This document shows positions 46,181-55,875 of a DNA stretch of 64,000 bases, piece after piece (within the stretch, counting starts at the first letter, position 1; the number at the start of each line of letters is the position of its first letter). The notes beneath the pieces are model-generated. The model had not been told where the DNA came from, did not search any database, and saw only the letters and a list, made by a program, of their open reading frames with translations. This DNA is from Methanimicrococcus blatticola (GTDB lineage Archaea > Halobacteriota > Methanosarcinia > Methanosarcinales > Methanosarcinaceae): contig NZ_SNYS01000008.1 in NCBI RefSeq assembly GCF_004363215.1, positions 62,001-126,000 of the forward strand, written 5' to 3'. Position numbers and translations under genes: made by a program.

Positions 46181-46762
46181 ATGCTTGAGAAACTTAAAAA
46201 GTCCTTAGAAGAGGCGCCCGTGATTCAAAAGGAATGTGACGGGCAGATTTACAATTATTTTATTCATCCGATTTCAGACGGTATTCCCGAAACGGATCCC
46301 GCAATTTTAGAGGAAATTGCAGATTTTATTATCGCTGACGGCAAAGTCGGCGGGATTGATAAAATCGTCACTGTTGAAGCGATGGGAATCCCGATTGCAA
46401 CAACGCTTTCATTAAAAACGCGGATTCCGGTCTCAATTATCCGCAAAAGGAAATACGGAATGGTCGGCGAAGTTGAATTGTCGCAATCCACCGGTTATTC
46501 CAAAGGCGCTCTTTTTATCAACGGTCTCAAAAAAGGCGACCGCATTCTTATTGTTGATGACGTTATCAGCACGGGCGGAACGCTTTTGCCGTTGCTGGAA
46601 ACATTAAACGGCATGGGGGCGGATGTCGCAGGCGTTTATTGCGTCATCGGGCGCGGTGAAGGAATGGGTCACATCAAAGAAAAAACAGGCGTTGACGTGA
46701 CGGTATTGGTTGACATTTCCGTTTCAAAAGACGGCGTGACGGTTATCGGGGGCGTGAAATGA
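46181..46762 (+). CDS. hpt: Hypoxanthine/guanine phosphoribosyltransferase (archaeal)
   Basis: 193 residues. Purine salvage: joins hypoxanthine or guanine to PRPP. The PRPP loop is RILIVDDVISTGGTLL; the archaeal family start CDGQIYNYFIHPISDGIPETDP is present, along with VEAMGIPIATTLSLKTRIPVSIIRKRKYGM. Adenine PRTase is an alternative from fold alone, but this subfamily is the methanogen Hpt. The dph2 start overlaps its stop as ATGA. Confidence 0.93.
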   Translation: MLEKLKKSLEEAPVIQKECDGQIYNYFIHPISDGIPETDPAILEEIADFIIADGKVGGIDKIVTVEAMGIPIATTLSLKTRIPVSIIRKRKYGMVGEVELSQSTGYSKGALFINGLKKGDRILIVDDVISTGGTLLPLLETLNGMGADVAGVYCVIGRGEGMGHIKEKTGVDVTVLVDISVSKDGVTVIGGVK

Positions 46763-47802
46763 CTCAGCTTCCGACATTTTCCGCTTCTTCTTATGATTTT
46801 GAAATAAAAACCGTTTTTGAAGAGATTGAAAAAATTAAAACAGAAAAAAACGGTGAAATTGTTGTCGGTCTCCAGTTTCCTGAAGGATTGAAAAAACACG
46901 CGCTTGAAATTGCGTCTCAAATCGAAGAAAAAACAGGATCAACCGTTTATATTTCTGCCGATCCGTGTTTCGGCGCCTGCGATCTGGATATGCGTTTGCT
47001 TGAAAAATCTGATCTGTTTTTCCATTTCGGGCACGCCGAACTCAAACAGGGCGATATTGAAAAGAAAGTCCGCTTCGTTGAAGCGCGTTCCAAAGTTGAC
47101 ATTTCCGATGCGGTCAAGTCTGCGCTTCCGCTTCTGCCGGAACAGACAATCGGATTGGTGACAACGGTTCAGCATGTCCACCAATTGACACAAGCCAAGC
47201 AAATCTTGGAAGCGGCCGGCAAAACCGTCATTATTGCCGAGGGCGATCGAAGAATCGCTTATCCCGGTCAAATTCTCGGGTGCAATTTCTCGGCGGCGCA
47301 TTCTGATGAAATTGAAAAATGCGGCGCGCTTTTGTATATCGGCAGCGGTCAATTTCATCCGATCGGTGCCGCGCTTTCATCTAAAAAACGCGTGGTTTGC
47401 GCCGACCCGTTTACATCTGATGTTTTTGAGCTCAGTGACCGCAAATTTTTGATGCAGCGAAGCGCGGTCATCGGAAACGCGGCGGATGCAGAAACGTTTT
47501 GTATTATTGTTTCAACCAAAAACGGACAGTATCGAAAATCGTTGGCGGAATCTTTGAAAGCGAAAGCAGAAGCGCACGGGAAAACGGCTTTTGTTTTGTT
47601 CATGGATTTCGTGTCGCCCGATCAAATGCTTTCGTTTAAGGCGGACGCTTTTGTCAATACCGCCTGCCCGCGGTTGGCAATTGATGATTCCGGAAGATAT
47701 CCCGCACCGGTTTTAACGCCGCAGGAATTTGAAATCGTTTTGGGTGAGCGGGCGTGGGAAGATTTGGTTTTGGATGAAATCTTGGAAGGCGGGCAGGATT
47801 AA
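46759..47802 (+). CDS. dph2: Diphthamide synthase Dph2 (radical SAM-like)
   Basis: 347 residues. First step of diphthamide formation on elongation factor 2: transfer of a 3-amino-3-carboxypropyl group from SAM. The three cluster cysteines appear in SADPCFGACDLDM, the middle ILGCNFSAA, and the C-terminal NTACPRLAIDD. VGLQFPEGLKKHALEIA starts the family. It is coupled to hpt. It is followed by an 11-bp tandem repeat. Confidence 0.95.
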   Translation: MTQLPTFSASSYDFEIKTVFEEIEKIKTEKNGEIVVGLQFPEGLKKHALEIASQIEEKTGSTVYISADPCFGACDLDMRLLEKSDLFFHFGHAELKQGDIEKKVRFVEARSKVDISDAVKSALPLLPEQTIGLVTTVQHVHQLTQAKQILEAAGKTVIIAEGDRRIAYPGQILGCNFSAAHSDEIEKCGALLYIGSGQFHPIGAALSSKKRVVCADPFTSDVFELSDRKFLMQRSAVIGNAADAETFCIIVSTKNGQYRKSLAESLKAKAEAHGKTAFVLFMDFVSPDQMLSFKADAFVNTACPRLAIDDSGRYPAPVLTPQEFEIVLGERAWEDLVLDEILEGGQD

Positions 47803-47809
47803 ATCAAAA

Positions 47810-47851
47810 AGAAAGTCAAAAGAAAGTCAAAAGAAAGTCAAAAGAAAGTGA
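47810..47851 (+). repeat. 11-bp tandem repeat (AGAAAGTCAAA)
   Basis: Four units of AGAAAGTCAAA, the last with G for C, fill the gap between dph2 and the ABM-type gene, ending just before the latter's Shine-Dalgarno site (AAGGAAGGCGAAGA). Confidence 0.75.
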
Positions 47852-47867
47852 AAAAGGAAGGCGAAGA

Positions 47868-48218
47868 ATGTCTTTTTCTGAAATTTGCGTTTATCAAGTC
47901 AAACCCGACAAAGTCGATAACTTTGAATCTCTCATGAACGATGCCGCCCGATTTATGGAACAGCGCGACGGGTTGCTTCTGCTTCGTTTTATAAAACGGG
48001 GTTACAATATTGATTTTGAACAAATCAAAGAAGGGCTGCCGCCGAAAAAACTGACCCGCGTTGTTAAAAGCGTTAAATATTTGCTTTATTGGGAATTTGA
48101 GACAATCGAGCATTACGGTGCCGCGCAAAAGGATTTGTACGAAAGTTATTGGAAGGAAATTGACAAATGCCTGATTGTGCCTCACGATAAATATTTGGGA
48201 GAGCGGATGTTTGAATAA
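47868..48218 (+). CDS. ABM-domain-like dimeric alpha-beta barrel protein
   Basis: 116 residues. The pattern strand-helix-strand-strand-helix (ICVYQVKPDKVDNFESLMNDAARFMEQRDGLLLLRFIKRG, LLYWEFETIEHYGAAQKDLYESYW) suggests the antibiotic-biosynthesis-monooxygenase/ferredoxin-like barrel. Catalytic residues are not recognisable; many members are stress or small-molecule proteins. ATG 47868 has a good ribosome site. It lies in the hpt-dph2-METTL5 operon. Confidence 0.75.
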   Translation: MSFSEICVYQVKPDKVDNFESLMNDAARFMEQRDGLLLLRFIKRGYNIDFEQIKEGLPPKKLTRVVKSVKYLLYWEFETIEHYGAAQKDLYESYWKEIDKCLIVPHDKYLGERMFE

Positions 48219-48232
48219 TTCCGTCACCGATC

Positions 48233-48880
48233 ATGAAACTCAGAAAATTGGAAATGGCACTTGAAAAAGTGGAAGGGTTTGAATCCCCGAATGTCGGTTA
48301 CGAGCAGTACAAAACGCCTGCTGTCGTTGCCGCGCCGTTTCTTCATTTGGCGTTTATGAGCGGCGATATTGAAGGCAAAACCGTTTACGATCTCGGCTGC
48401 GGCACCGGAATTTTATCCATCGGCGCGGCAATTTTGGGTGCTTCTGAGGTGACCGGTTTTGATATTGACGAATCGGCGGTTCTCGGGGCGAAAAATAACG
48501 CGGCTTTGATGTGTTCTGAAATTCAGGGGTCTGAGTCTGAATTTGATATTGATTTTATCGTCTCAAATGTTTCAAACATTTCTGAAAAAATTGAAAGCGG
48601 TGAATTGAAACGGGCCGATACGATTCTCATGAATCCGCCGTTTGGAGCGCAGGAAAAAGGAAACGATCGGCCGTTTTTGGAAGCGGCGCTTGCGGCGGGC
48701 AATGTGATTTATTCCATTCACAATAAAGGCAGCCGCGCTTTTATAGAAAAATTTATTAAACCCGCTGTTGTAACAGATTGTTTTATAACAGATTTTCCGA
48801 TACGAAAAACATTTGATTTTCATAAGAAAGATATTCTGTCAATCGATGTTGAAATTTACAGGATTGAGTCACGACGCTGA
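48233..48880 (+). CDS. METTL5-like RNA N6-adenine methyltransferase
   Basis: 215 residues. SAM-dependent methyltransferase with motif I VYDLGCGTGILSIGAA and the catalytic MNPPFGAQ motif, followed by the conserved SIHNKGSRAFIEKF. This is the archaeal METTL5-type family, thought to methylate an adenine of small-subunit rRNA. Starts 15 bp after the ABM gene, no strong ribosome site, so probably translated by coupling. Confidence 0.9.
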   Translation: MKLRKLEMALEKVEGFESPNVGYEQYKTPAVVAAPFLHLAFMSGDIEGKTVYDLGCGTGILSIGAAILGASEVTGFDIDESAVLGAKNNAALMCSEIQGSESEFDIDFIVSNVSNISEKIESGELKRADTILMNPPFGAQEKGNDRPFLEAALAAGNVIYSIHNKGSRAFIEKFIKPAVVTDCFITDFPIRKTFDFHKKDILSIDVEIYRIESRR

Positions 48881-49037
48881 TTTCCTGAAAAGATTATTTT
48901 ATCTATGTTTAATGTATATTCATTTCACCGAATTGAATATAACAACGCTGAATGGTCAGCAATTATATGTTTAAACGACGGCGATCGAATTAATTCGCTG
49001 TCCGGATTCACAATTATCAAATTACGAAGGTTCATTT

Positions 49038-50135
49038 ATGAGCAGAGTGCAAAAAAAACCAATCAGAAGAAGATTGAAAGACGCCGCAGGAAAGGCGGAA
49101 GACCCGAAATCGTTCGAACCGTCCGAGCCGGTTAATGCTGCTCCCGCAGAAGATACGCCGAAATCCCGTATCCCGAGAAAACCTAAGCCTGAAGTCGCGG
49201 CAAAGCCCGAGGCGGATGCGCCTGCAAAACGCGTTGTTCGCAGAACCGCGCGCTCGGCACCCGATGCGGCAGAAGAGCAGCCCGAAGAAAGACCGCGCCG
49301 TGCACCTGCTTCGGCGGAGCGCTCTGACAGAAGATCTGACCGCGGCGAAAACAGCCGCAACGGTGACCGCAATGGTCGCAGCAATGACCGTGACGGCCGC
49401 AGCAATTACGGCAATGGTGACCGCGGCAGCCGGGACGGACGCGGCAGAGACAGAGACGGCGGCAGAGACCGTAACGGCGGACGCAATGACCGCAACGGCA
49501 GAGGCGGCTTCGGCGGCAGAAAACCCGCTGAAAAGAAGAAACGCCCCGAGAAAATCGTTTACGAAAAGACAAAACAGTTTGTCTTCCCGGGCGAAATTGT
49601 CGGCGCAATTGAAGAATACAAGCCCGGCTTCGGTACCGTTAATGATGACGGCACGATTCGCGCAACCGTTTCCGGCGTTATCGGCGTTAACAAAGAACAC
49701 CGCATGATTACCGTTATTCCGAAAACAAAGACGCTCAACATGATTACGGAAGGCGACATTGTCATCGCATCCATTACCGATGTCCGCGAATCCAATGCGC
49801 GCGTTGATATTGTTGCGGCTGAAAAGAGTTTGGGTGAAGAAATCGTCAACAAAGGAAATGCTGAAATTTACGTTTCCAACATTAAAGACGGCTTTGCCAA
49901 ATCCGTTGCCGAGGAATTCAGTGTCGGTGACATTGTTCGCGCCAAAGTCATTGACAGCAAGAAAATCGGCTTGTCAACGGTTGAGCCCGAACTCGGTGTT
50001 TTGAAAGCGTACTGCTCCAAATGCAAAACGTCTCTCACAAAGAGCGATGAGGGTTTGGTTTGCGGCAATTGCGGCAACAGAGAAAGACGCAAACTTGCGG
50101 AAGGATACGGCAAAGGCATTTCCTCCGCGCCTTAA
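49038..50135 (+). CDS. csl4: Exosome subunit Csl4 with long disordered N-terminal extension
   Basis: 365 residues. The C-terminal 190 residues are a normal Csl4: FVFPGEIVGAIEEYKPGFGTVNDDGTI, an S1 domain, and a zinc ribbon CSKCKT...CGNCGNR. It caps the RNA exosome. The first 170 residues have no fold: Lys/Pro/Glu/Ala-rich to about 110, then an R/D/G/N-rich stretch made of RDG, RNG and DRN triplets. Normal archaeal Csl4 proteins are about 180-190 residues. rpoL follows after 84 bp. Confidence 0.93.
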   Translation: MSRVQKKPIRRRLKDAAGKAEDPKSFEPSEPVNAAPAEDTPKSRIPRKPKPEVAAKPEADAPAKRVVRRTARSAPDAAEEQPEERPRRAPASAERSDRRSDRGENSRNGDRNGRSNDRDGRSNYGNGDRGSRDGRGRDRDGGRDRNGGRNDRNGRGGFGGRKPAEKKKRPEKIVYEKTKQFVFPGEIVGAIEEYKPGFGTVNDDGTIRATVSGVIGVNKEHRMITVIPKTKTLNMITEGDIVIASITDVRESNARVDIVAAEKSLGEEIVNKGNAEIYVSNIKDGFAKSVAEEFSVGDIVRAKVIDSKKIGLSTVEPELGVLKAYCSKCKTSLTKSDEGLVCGNCGNRERRKLAEGYGKGISSAP

Positions 50136-50219
50136 TTTTTTTAAGGTTTCACCGTTAAATTTATCCGAAATCATTCATTTCTGAAAATCAAATATTTTGA
50201 CTTAAAGTGAGATTAAATT

Positions 50220-50513
50220 ATGGAACTTACAATTCTTTCACAAAGTAAAGACGAGATGGAAATTCTCGTCAAAGGGGAAACACACACCCTGATGAACATT
50301 ATCAAAGCGACGCTTTTAGATGACCCGCGTATTGAAACAGCTTTCTATGACGTGAAAAGATTATCCAATTCCGTCGAGAGAGAACCCGTTCTCTACATCA
50401 AAACAATGCCCGGCGAAAAGCCGATTGAAATCTTAAAAGATGTCGCCGACAAAATCATGGCGATGTGTGACGAGTTTTCAACCGCTTTTACAAAGGCAGT
50501 TCAGCAGAAATAA
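50220..50513 (+). CDS. rpoL: RNA polymerase subunit Rpo11 (L)
   Basis: 97 residues. Counterpart of eukaryotic RPB11; pairs with subunit D to start polymerase assembly. The family start is LTILSQSKDEMEILVKGETHTLMNIIKATLLDDP with the long C-terminal helix IEILKDVADKIMAMCDEFSTAF. A terminator hairpin follows at 50543. Confidence 0.95.
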   Translation: MELTILSQSKDEMEILVKGETHTLMNIIKATLLDDPRIETAFYDVKRLSNSVEREPVLYIKTMPGEKPIEILKDVADKIMAMCDEFSTAFTKAVQQK

Positions 50514-51752
<1,239 letters not shown>

Positions 51753-51794
51753 GATTTCAAATTTAATTTATTTTAATTTAAAATGAGGATATAA

Positions 51795-52658
51795 ATGACA
51801 ACAAGCTTGCTTTGGTTTTCCGCTGTTTTGATGATTGCGGCGATATTTTTGAAAAAGGATAATAAAATCGCTGAAATGATTTGCGGTGCCGGCTGGCTGA
51901 TATTCGGGTTTTATTGGATCACGCTCATTCCTTATTATTACGCGAAAGCTGATTACACAAACATCGTGTTGACGATTCTTTTATTTTTATTTTGTCTGCT
52001 GCTCGCGAATTTCGCAGCCCGCGCTTTCAAAAACAAAACGCGCCGTGAAAATCCGAAACACGCCGATTCCGTTTTACTGAACCGTCGCGTTAAATTGCTT
52101 TTTGATTTGACAAAACTAATCGCCGTCGTTTGCATCATTTACATGCCGTTTAGTTTGTTCCCGCCGCTCAATCATTTTATCATTGAAACCGTGGCAACAC
52201 AAACGGTAGAGCTACTGAATTTCCTCGGCTACAACGCAACGCTTGCCGATTACAACACAATTGCTTACAACGGCATCAGAGTTGTCGTTATTTTAGCGTG
52301 TACCGCCATCGAAAGCATTGCCTTTTTCACGGGTTTGATTCTGGCTGTTCCGGGCTCTCCCAAATCCAAAGGAATTGCGTTCTTGCTGACGGTTCCGGTC
52401 ATTTACGTTTTGAATCTGGTTCGCAACATCTTCATTGTTGTCGCTTACGGCGATTTGTGGTTCGGCGCAAACAGTTTTGAAATCGCGCATCATTACATCG
52501 GAAAAGCAGGGTCCGGCGTTGCTTTGATTGTTTTTGCTTATCTCACGATGAGATTGCTCCCGGGATTAATTGATGACGTTCTCGGTGTTTGGGATTTATT
52601 TGTTGACGAAATCCGTTATATTCTCAAAATAAAACCGAAAACAAAAGATGAAAAATAA
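51795..52658 (+). CDS. artA: Archaeosortase A-like membrane protease/transpeptidase
   Basis: 287 residues, about eight membrane helices. The exosortase/archaeosortase triad is present: C169 in ILACTAIES, R210 in LNLVRN, H232/H233 in EIAHHYIGKAGS. ArtA processes surface proteins with a C-terminal PGF-CTERM signal and attaches them to a lipid. No protein with a clear PGF-CTERM tail is in the window. TGAGGATATAA precedes the ATG. Confidence 0.9.
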   Translation: MTTSLLWFSAVLMIAAIFLKKDNKIAEMICGAGWLIFGFYWITLIPYYYAKADYTNIVLTILLFLFCLLLANFAARAFKNKTRRENPKHADSVLLNRRVKLLFDLTKLIAVVCIIYMPFSLFPPLNHFIIETVATQTVELLNFLGYNATLADYNTIAYNGIRVVVILACTAIESIAFFTGLILAVPGSPKSKGIAFLLTVPVIYVLNLVRNIFIVVAYGDLWFGANSFEIAHHYIGKAGSGVALIVFAYLTMRLLPGLIDDVLGVWDLFVDEIRYILKIKPKTKDEK

Positions 52659-52749
52659 TCAGAAACTGTATCCCGATTCAAAAAATAATCCGAAAATGTA
52701 TTCTGATTCAAAAAATCGACGTATATTTCATTTTTTTGAAATATCCGAT

Positions 52750-53067
52750 TTATTCTTTTTTTAAGCTGTGATTCACGATGGCAACAATCACCGTTAATCC
52801 GAATATTAATATCAATAGAGGCAGTTGTATTGTATTTTCATATCCGGGTGTTTCGATTTCAGCAGAAAAAGACCGTACCGGCTTTTCATATTTGACAGAT
52901 ATGTTTATCGTTTGAATCTTTTCCGAAATCTCTTGAACAAATTCGTTATCTGTGAGAGAATCCGGGAGGGAATTTAAATCAATTATTCCGGATGCGATAA
53001 GAATGACACCTGCAAAAAGAGAGATCAAGACAGTCATTGAAACTGCCCATTTGACTAATTTTTTCAT
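52750..53067 (-). CDS. Small membrane or secreted protein with two hydrophobic segments
   Basis: 105 residues. An N-terminal helix (WAVSMTVLISLFAGVILIASG), a polar middle of about 45 residues, then a second helix (LPLLILIFGLTVIVAIVNH) and a short basic tail. It would expose its middle outside the cell. No family recognised. The frame opens from a TTG at 53103, but ATG 53067 gives a normal signal-like N-terminus. It converges on artA. Confidence 0.65.
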   Translation of the reverse strand: MKKLVKWAVSMTVLISLFAGVILIASGIIDLNSLPDSLTDNEFVQEISEKIQTINISVKYEKPVRSFSAEIETPGYENTIQLPLLILIFGLTVIVAIVNHSLKKE

Positions 53068-53103
53068 TCCATTCCCCGGCTGAAATAATATTATAATCTC
53101 CAA

Positions 53104-53355
53104 AAAAGTAATATTCGTATATATATTTTGCCTAATATTTTATTCATAATCAATATTAAATCATTAATATATTCGTATATTCATCTGTATCAATATTTTC
53201 GAAAAGAAGCGACTGAGTGTAAAAACCGAATGAAATCAAAAAAATGAAAAAATAAATGACAGTTGTAAAAAACGAAAAATGAAGAAATAAAAGAAAAAAA
53301 TGATAAATAAAAACGAAAAAAAAGTGAAGAATAAAAAGAAAATGAAGAAAAAAGT
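53104..53355. other. AT-rich intergenic region with polypurine tract
   Basis: From about 53220 to 53350 one strand is almost only A and G (GAAAAA, AAAGAA words). It lies downstream of the zinc-finger gene, which is on the minus strand, so the tract reads as a poly-T/C 3' end in its RNA and probably terminates it. I see no gene; the open frames here are artefacts of the low complexity. Confidence 0.5.
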
Positions 53356-53979
53356 TCAATATTTGCCGCGTCTGCCGTACATCGGTCTTTTTGCGTAAAC
53401 GCGTTTGACCATTTTTGCAAGGACAAAGTCGCCGTCTCTTGATTTGAAACTGCCGCCGCGAACTTTTATTGAAACAATCGGGTAATCTTTGCCGTCAAGT
53501 TTTACATTTTGACCGACAACAAATTTGAAATCGCCCGGCACTTTTGTCTCAATCGAATCAGTGGTTTCGCCCTGCTGAATCGCGACTTTGATTGTCACTT
53601 CATCAATGGCGCGGCCCCAAATCGTGTCAATCTCTTTGACGGGAGCAGACGGTTTTCTTTTGTCGCCGCATTCTAAAACTGTAATTATAATCGGAATGAC
53701 TTCGCCGGAATTAATATCTTCGACAACAAATTCATCGTCAATAAAAAAGCGTTCATCTTCAGGCAAAAGCGTCTGCATCACAACGGAATTTTCCATTTGG
53801 CTGATGATCGCTTTAACGGTTTTCATCTTCACGCGCGGGACGCGGTAGCTGTGAACGTGACCGCAGTCCATGCATTTGGCGACAGGACTTTGTCCGGGCT
53901 TTAAAATTTCATGCCAAGTTTCATCTGCCGGCGAGCAGTTCGGGCATTTAATTTCAATTTCATTTTCTTCTTCAAACAT
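53356..53979 (-). CDS. HVO_0476-type zinc-finger protein
   Basis: 207 residues. A zinc ribbon near the N-terminus (IKCPNCSPADETWHE, AKCMDCGHVHSYR) and a beta-rich body with NQNVKLDG-like and KVRGGSFKSRDGDFVLA segments, ending in a basic tail KRPMYGRRGKY. The order matches the conserved archaeal HVO_0476 family. The basic tail and zinc ribbon suggest nucleic-acid contact; function not known. Confidence 0.85.
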   Translation of the reverse strand: MFEEENEIEIKCPNCSPADETWHEILKPGQSPVAKCMDCGHVHSYRVPRVKMKTVKAIISQMENSVVMQTLLPEDERFFIDDEFVVEDINSGEVIPIIITVLECGDKRKPSAPVKEIDTIWGRAIDEVTIKVAIQQGETTDSIETKVPGDFKFVVGQNVKLDGKDYPIVSIKVRGGSFKSRDGDFVLAKMVKRVYAKRPMYGRRGKY

Positions 53980-54053
53980 AATTTCTCACATAATCGTATT
54001 TAGGCAAAGAAAGAAAACAATCCCATATAAGCATATTTAATGGCGGTTCAAAT

Positions 54054-54130
54054 CAAATATATCAGACAGACCAGACAGATCAAATATATCAAACAGACCA
54101 GACAGATCAAATATATCAGACAGATCAGAC
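54054..54130. repeat. 27-bp tandem repeat (CAAATATATCAGACAGACC)
   Basis: Almost three units of a 27-bp repeat starting at 54054, 54081 and 54108. It lies about 90 bp before the ribK start codon, in its promoter region. Its period is a multiple of three, so it is open in frame, but that frame is not that of ribK. Confidence 0.8.
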
Positions 54131-54214
54131 CAAATATGATTCGTCGGAAGGTATTAATAGAACACAGTCTCATATTTGAGAATCATCTTATTTTTGAGAC
54201 GGGATTTGTTGAAA

Positions 54215-54874
54215 ATGGATCAAATCAAATATTTAAAAACACTGGCGCTTCTCGGCTGCGATCAAAAGCCGGTCAAAATTTCCGTGAAAGAATTGGAAAC
54301 GGATTTGGAAGCCAGCGACAAAACAATTTCCAGAAATCTCAAGTTTTTGGAACAACAGGAATTAATCGTGCGCGAAATTAATCCGTCAGGTCAGATGATT
54401 CTGATTTCTGCCGCAGGCATGAAGCTTCTGTCAAAAGAATTTGCCGATTACAAGAAGATTTTCGATGTCAAGGAACATATTGATTTGGACGGGACAGTTG
54501 TGTCGGGCCTCGGGGAAGGTCAATATTATATTTCGATTGACGGCTACATGGCACAGTTTCAGGAAAAACTCGGCTTCACACCGTTTCCGGGAACATTGAA
54601 TGTGAAACTCAAAGAGTATTGCTTTGATTTGCGCAAGAAAATGGAAGAATTTCCGTACGTCAAAATTGACGGATTTTCCGACGGCCAACGAACTTACGGC
54701 GCAAGCGACTGTTATCCGGCACTTATCAACGGGGTTTGTTGTTTCATTATCGTTCCCGAACGAACGCATTATAAAATAGATCTGCTGGAAATTATCGCGC
54801 CCGTGAAAATGCGCGAGGCTTTGAAATTAAAAGACGGCGATGAAATTAAAGTGACCGTCGGGGAAGTCTGCTGA
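54215..54874 (+). CDS. ribK: CTP-dependent riboflavin kinase with winged-helix domain
   Basis: 219 residues. Residues 1-85 are a winged helix (KISVKELETDLEASDKTISRNLKFL); the C-terminal 130 residues are the archaeal CTP-dependent riboflavin kinase fold (GTVVSGLGEGQYYISIDGYMAQF, GFTPFPGTLNVKL, YPALINGVCCFIIVPERTHY). It makes FMN. The HTH suggests it also represses its own or rib genes. ATG 54215 is chosen over a longer frame from 54176. ribB follows after 105 bp. Confidence 0.93.
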   Translation: MDQIKYLKTLALLGCDQKPVKISVKELETDLEASDKTISRNLKFLEQQELIVREINPSGQMILISAAGMKLLSKEFADYKKIFDVKEHIDLDGTVVSGLGEGQYYISIDGYMAQFQEKLGFTPFPGTLNVKLKEYCFDLRKKMEEFPYVKIDGFSDGQRTYGASDCYPALINGVCCFIIVPERTHYKIDLLEIIAPVKMREALKLKDGDEIKVTVGEVC

Positions 54875-54979
54875 TATTTCTTTCAGATCGCGTTTCCTCT
54901 CATTATTTTCTTATTTATTCTTATTATTCGATATCCGAATTATCTTAAATTAAATAATCTAAAAATTAAAGGTGAAACA

Positions 54980-55744
54980 ATGGAAAACAAAACACAAAAT
55001 CAAAACGACGGCAAATATTCCGAAAAAATCCAAAACACCCTTCAAGTAATCCGAGACGGCAAATTCTTTTTGCTTTACGATTCCGAGAAGCGTGAAGGTG
55101 AAACGGATTTCGTGATTGCGGCAACCGCGGTTCAGCCGAAAGATGTCAAAACCATGAGAAAAGACGGCGGCGGTTTGATTTGTGTTGCCGTCAGCCCGAA
55201 TGCCTCGGATCTTTTGAAATTGCCGTACATGGCAGATGTTGTTACCGCCGCCGCGACCAACGATAAAATCAATCCGAAATTGGAAATCGGCACTTTCGTT
55301 GAAAAGGAAGGCGACATTCAATATGACAAAAAATCTTCCTTTTCGCTTTGGGTCAACCACCGTGAAAACAGAACCGGCATTCCCGATGATGATCGCTCTT
55401 ACACGATTCGTCGCCTCGGCGAGATGACAAAAACCGCGCTTGACGGAAAACCCGTTGACTTCGCATCCGAATTCAGAACGCCCGGTCACACGGCAACGCT
55501 TCGCGCTTCAAAGGGTTTGCTGGATGAGCGCCGCGGCCAGACGGAACTCTCCATTGCGCTTGCGCTGATGGCGGGAACAACGCCCGCGATGGTCGTCTGT
55601 GAGATGTTGGATGACACCAACGGCAAAGCATTGTCAAAAGAAGATGCCAAAGCCTACGGCGAAAAGAACGGCATGATTTTCGTTGAAGGATGGGAAGTCG
55701 TTGAAGCTTTTGAAATCTGGAAAGAAGAAGGCATTGACGCTTAA
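54980..55744 (+). CDS. ribB: 3,4-dihydroxy-2-butanone 4-phosphate synthase
   Basis: 254 residues. Makes the four-carbon unit of riboflavin from ribulose 5-phosphate. Features: DGKFFLLYDSEKREGETDFVIAA, FRTPGHTATLRASKGLLDERRGQTELS and CEMLDDTNGKALSKEDA. AAAGGTGAAACA precedes the ATG, the common GGTG-type site here. With ribK this is a small riboflavin/FMN locus, supplying flavin to the F420 and flavoenzyme system. Confidence 0.95.
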   Translation: MENKTQNQNDGKYSEKIQNTLQVIRDGKFFLLYDSEKREGETDFVIAATAVQPKDVKTMRKDGGGLICVAVSPNASDLLKLPYMADVVTAAATNDKINPKLEIGTFVEKEGDIQYDKKSSFSLWVNHRENRTGIPDDDRSYTIRRLGEMTKTALDGKPVDFASEFRTPGHTATLRASKGLLDERRGQTELSIALALMAGTTPAMVVCEMLDDTNGKALSKEDAKAYGEKNGMIFVEGWEVVEAFEIWKEEGIDA

Positions 55745-55875
55745 TTTTTTCTTTTTCTCTTTTTTTATCATTTTTCATCATTTTTCATGAAACAGAAACA
55801 TTTTATTACAGAATTGTATTGACAGAAATGAAATTTCAAATTTTTATTCAAATTCTATTTTTCAGGTGATATGAA

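Noticed and set aside
49032-49700. 222-codon Ala/Val-rich frame antisense to the Csl4 extension
   Set aside because: Mirror of the GC-rich repeated R/D/G codons; no start signal.
53156-53426. Two Phe/Ser-rich minus-strand frames (67 and 78 codons)
   Set aside because: Translation of the polypurine/polypyrimidine tract; no gene features.
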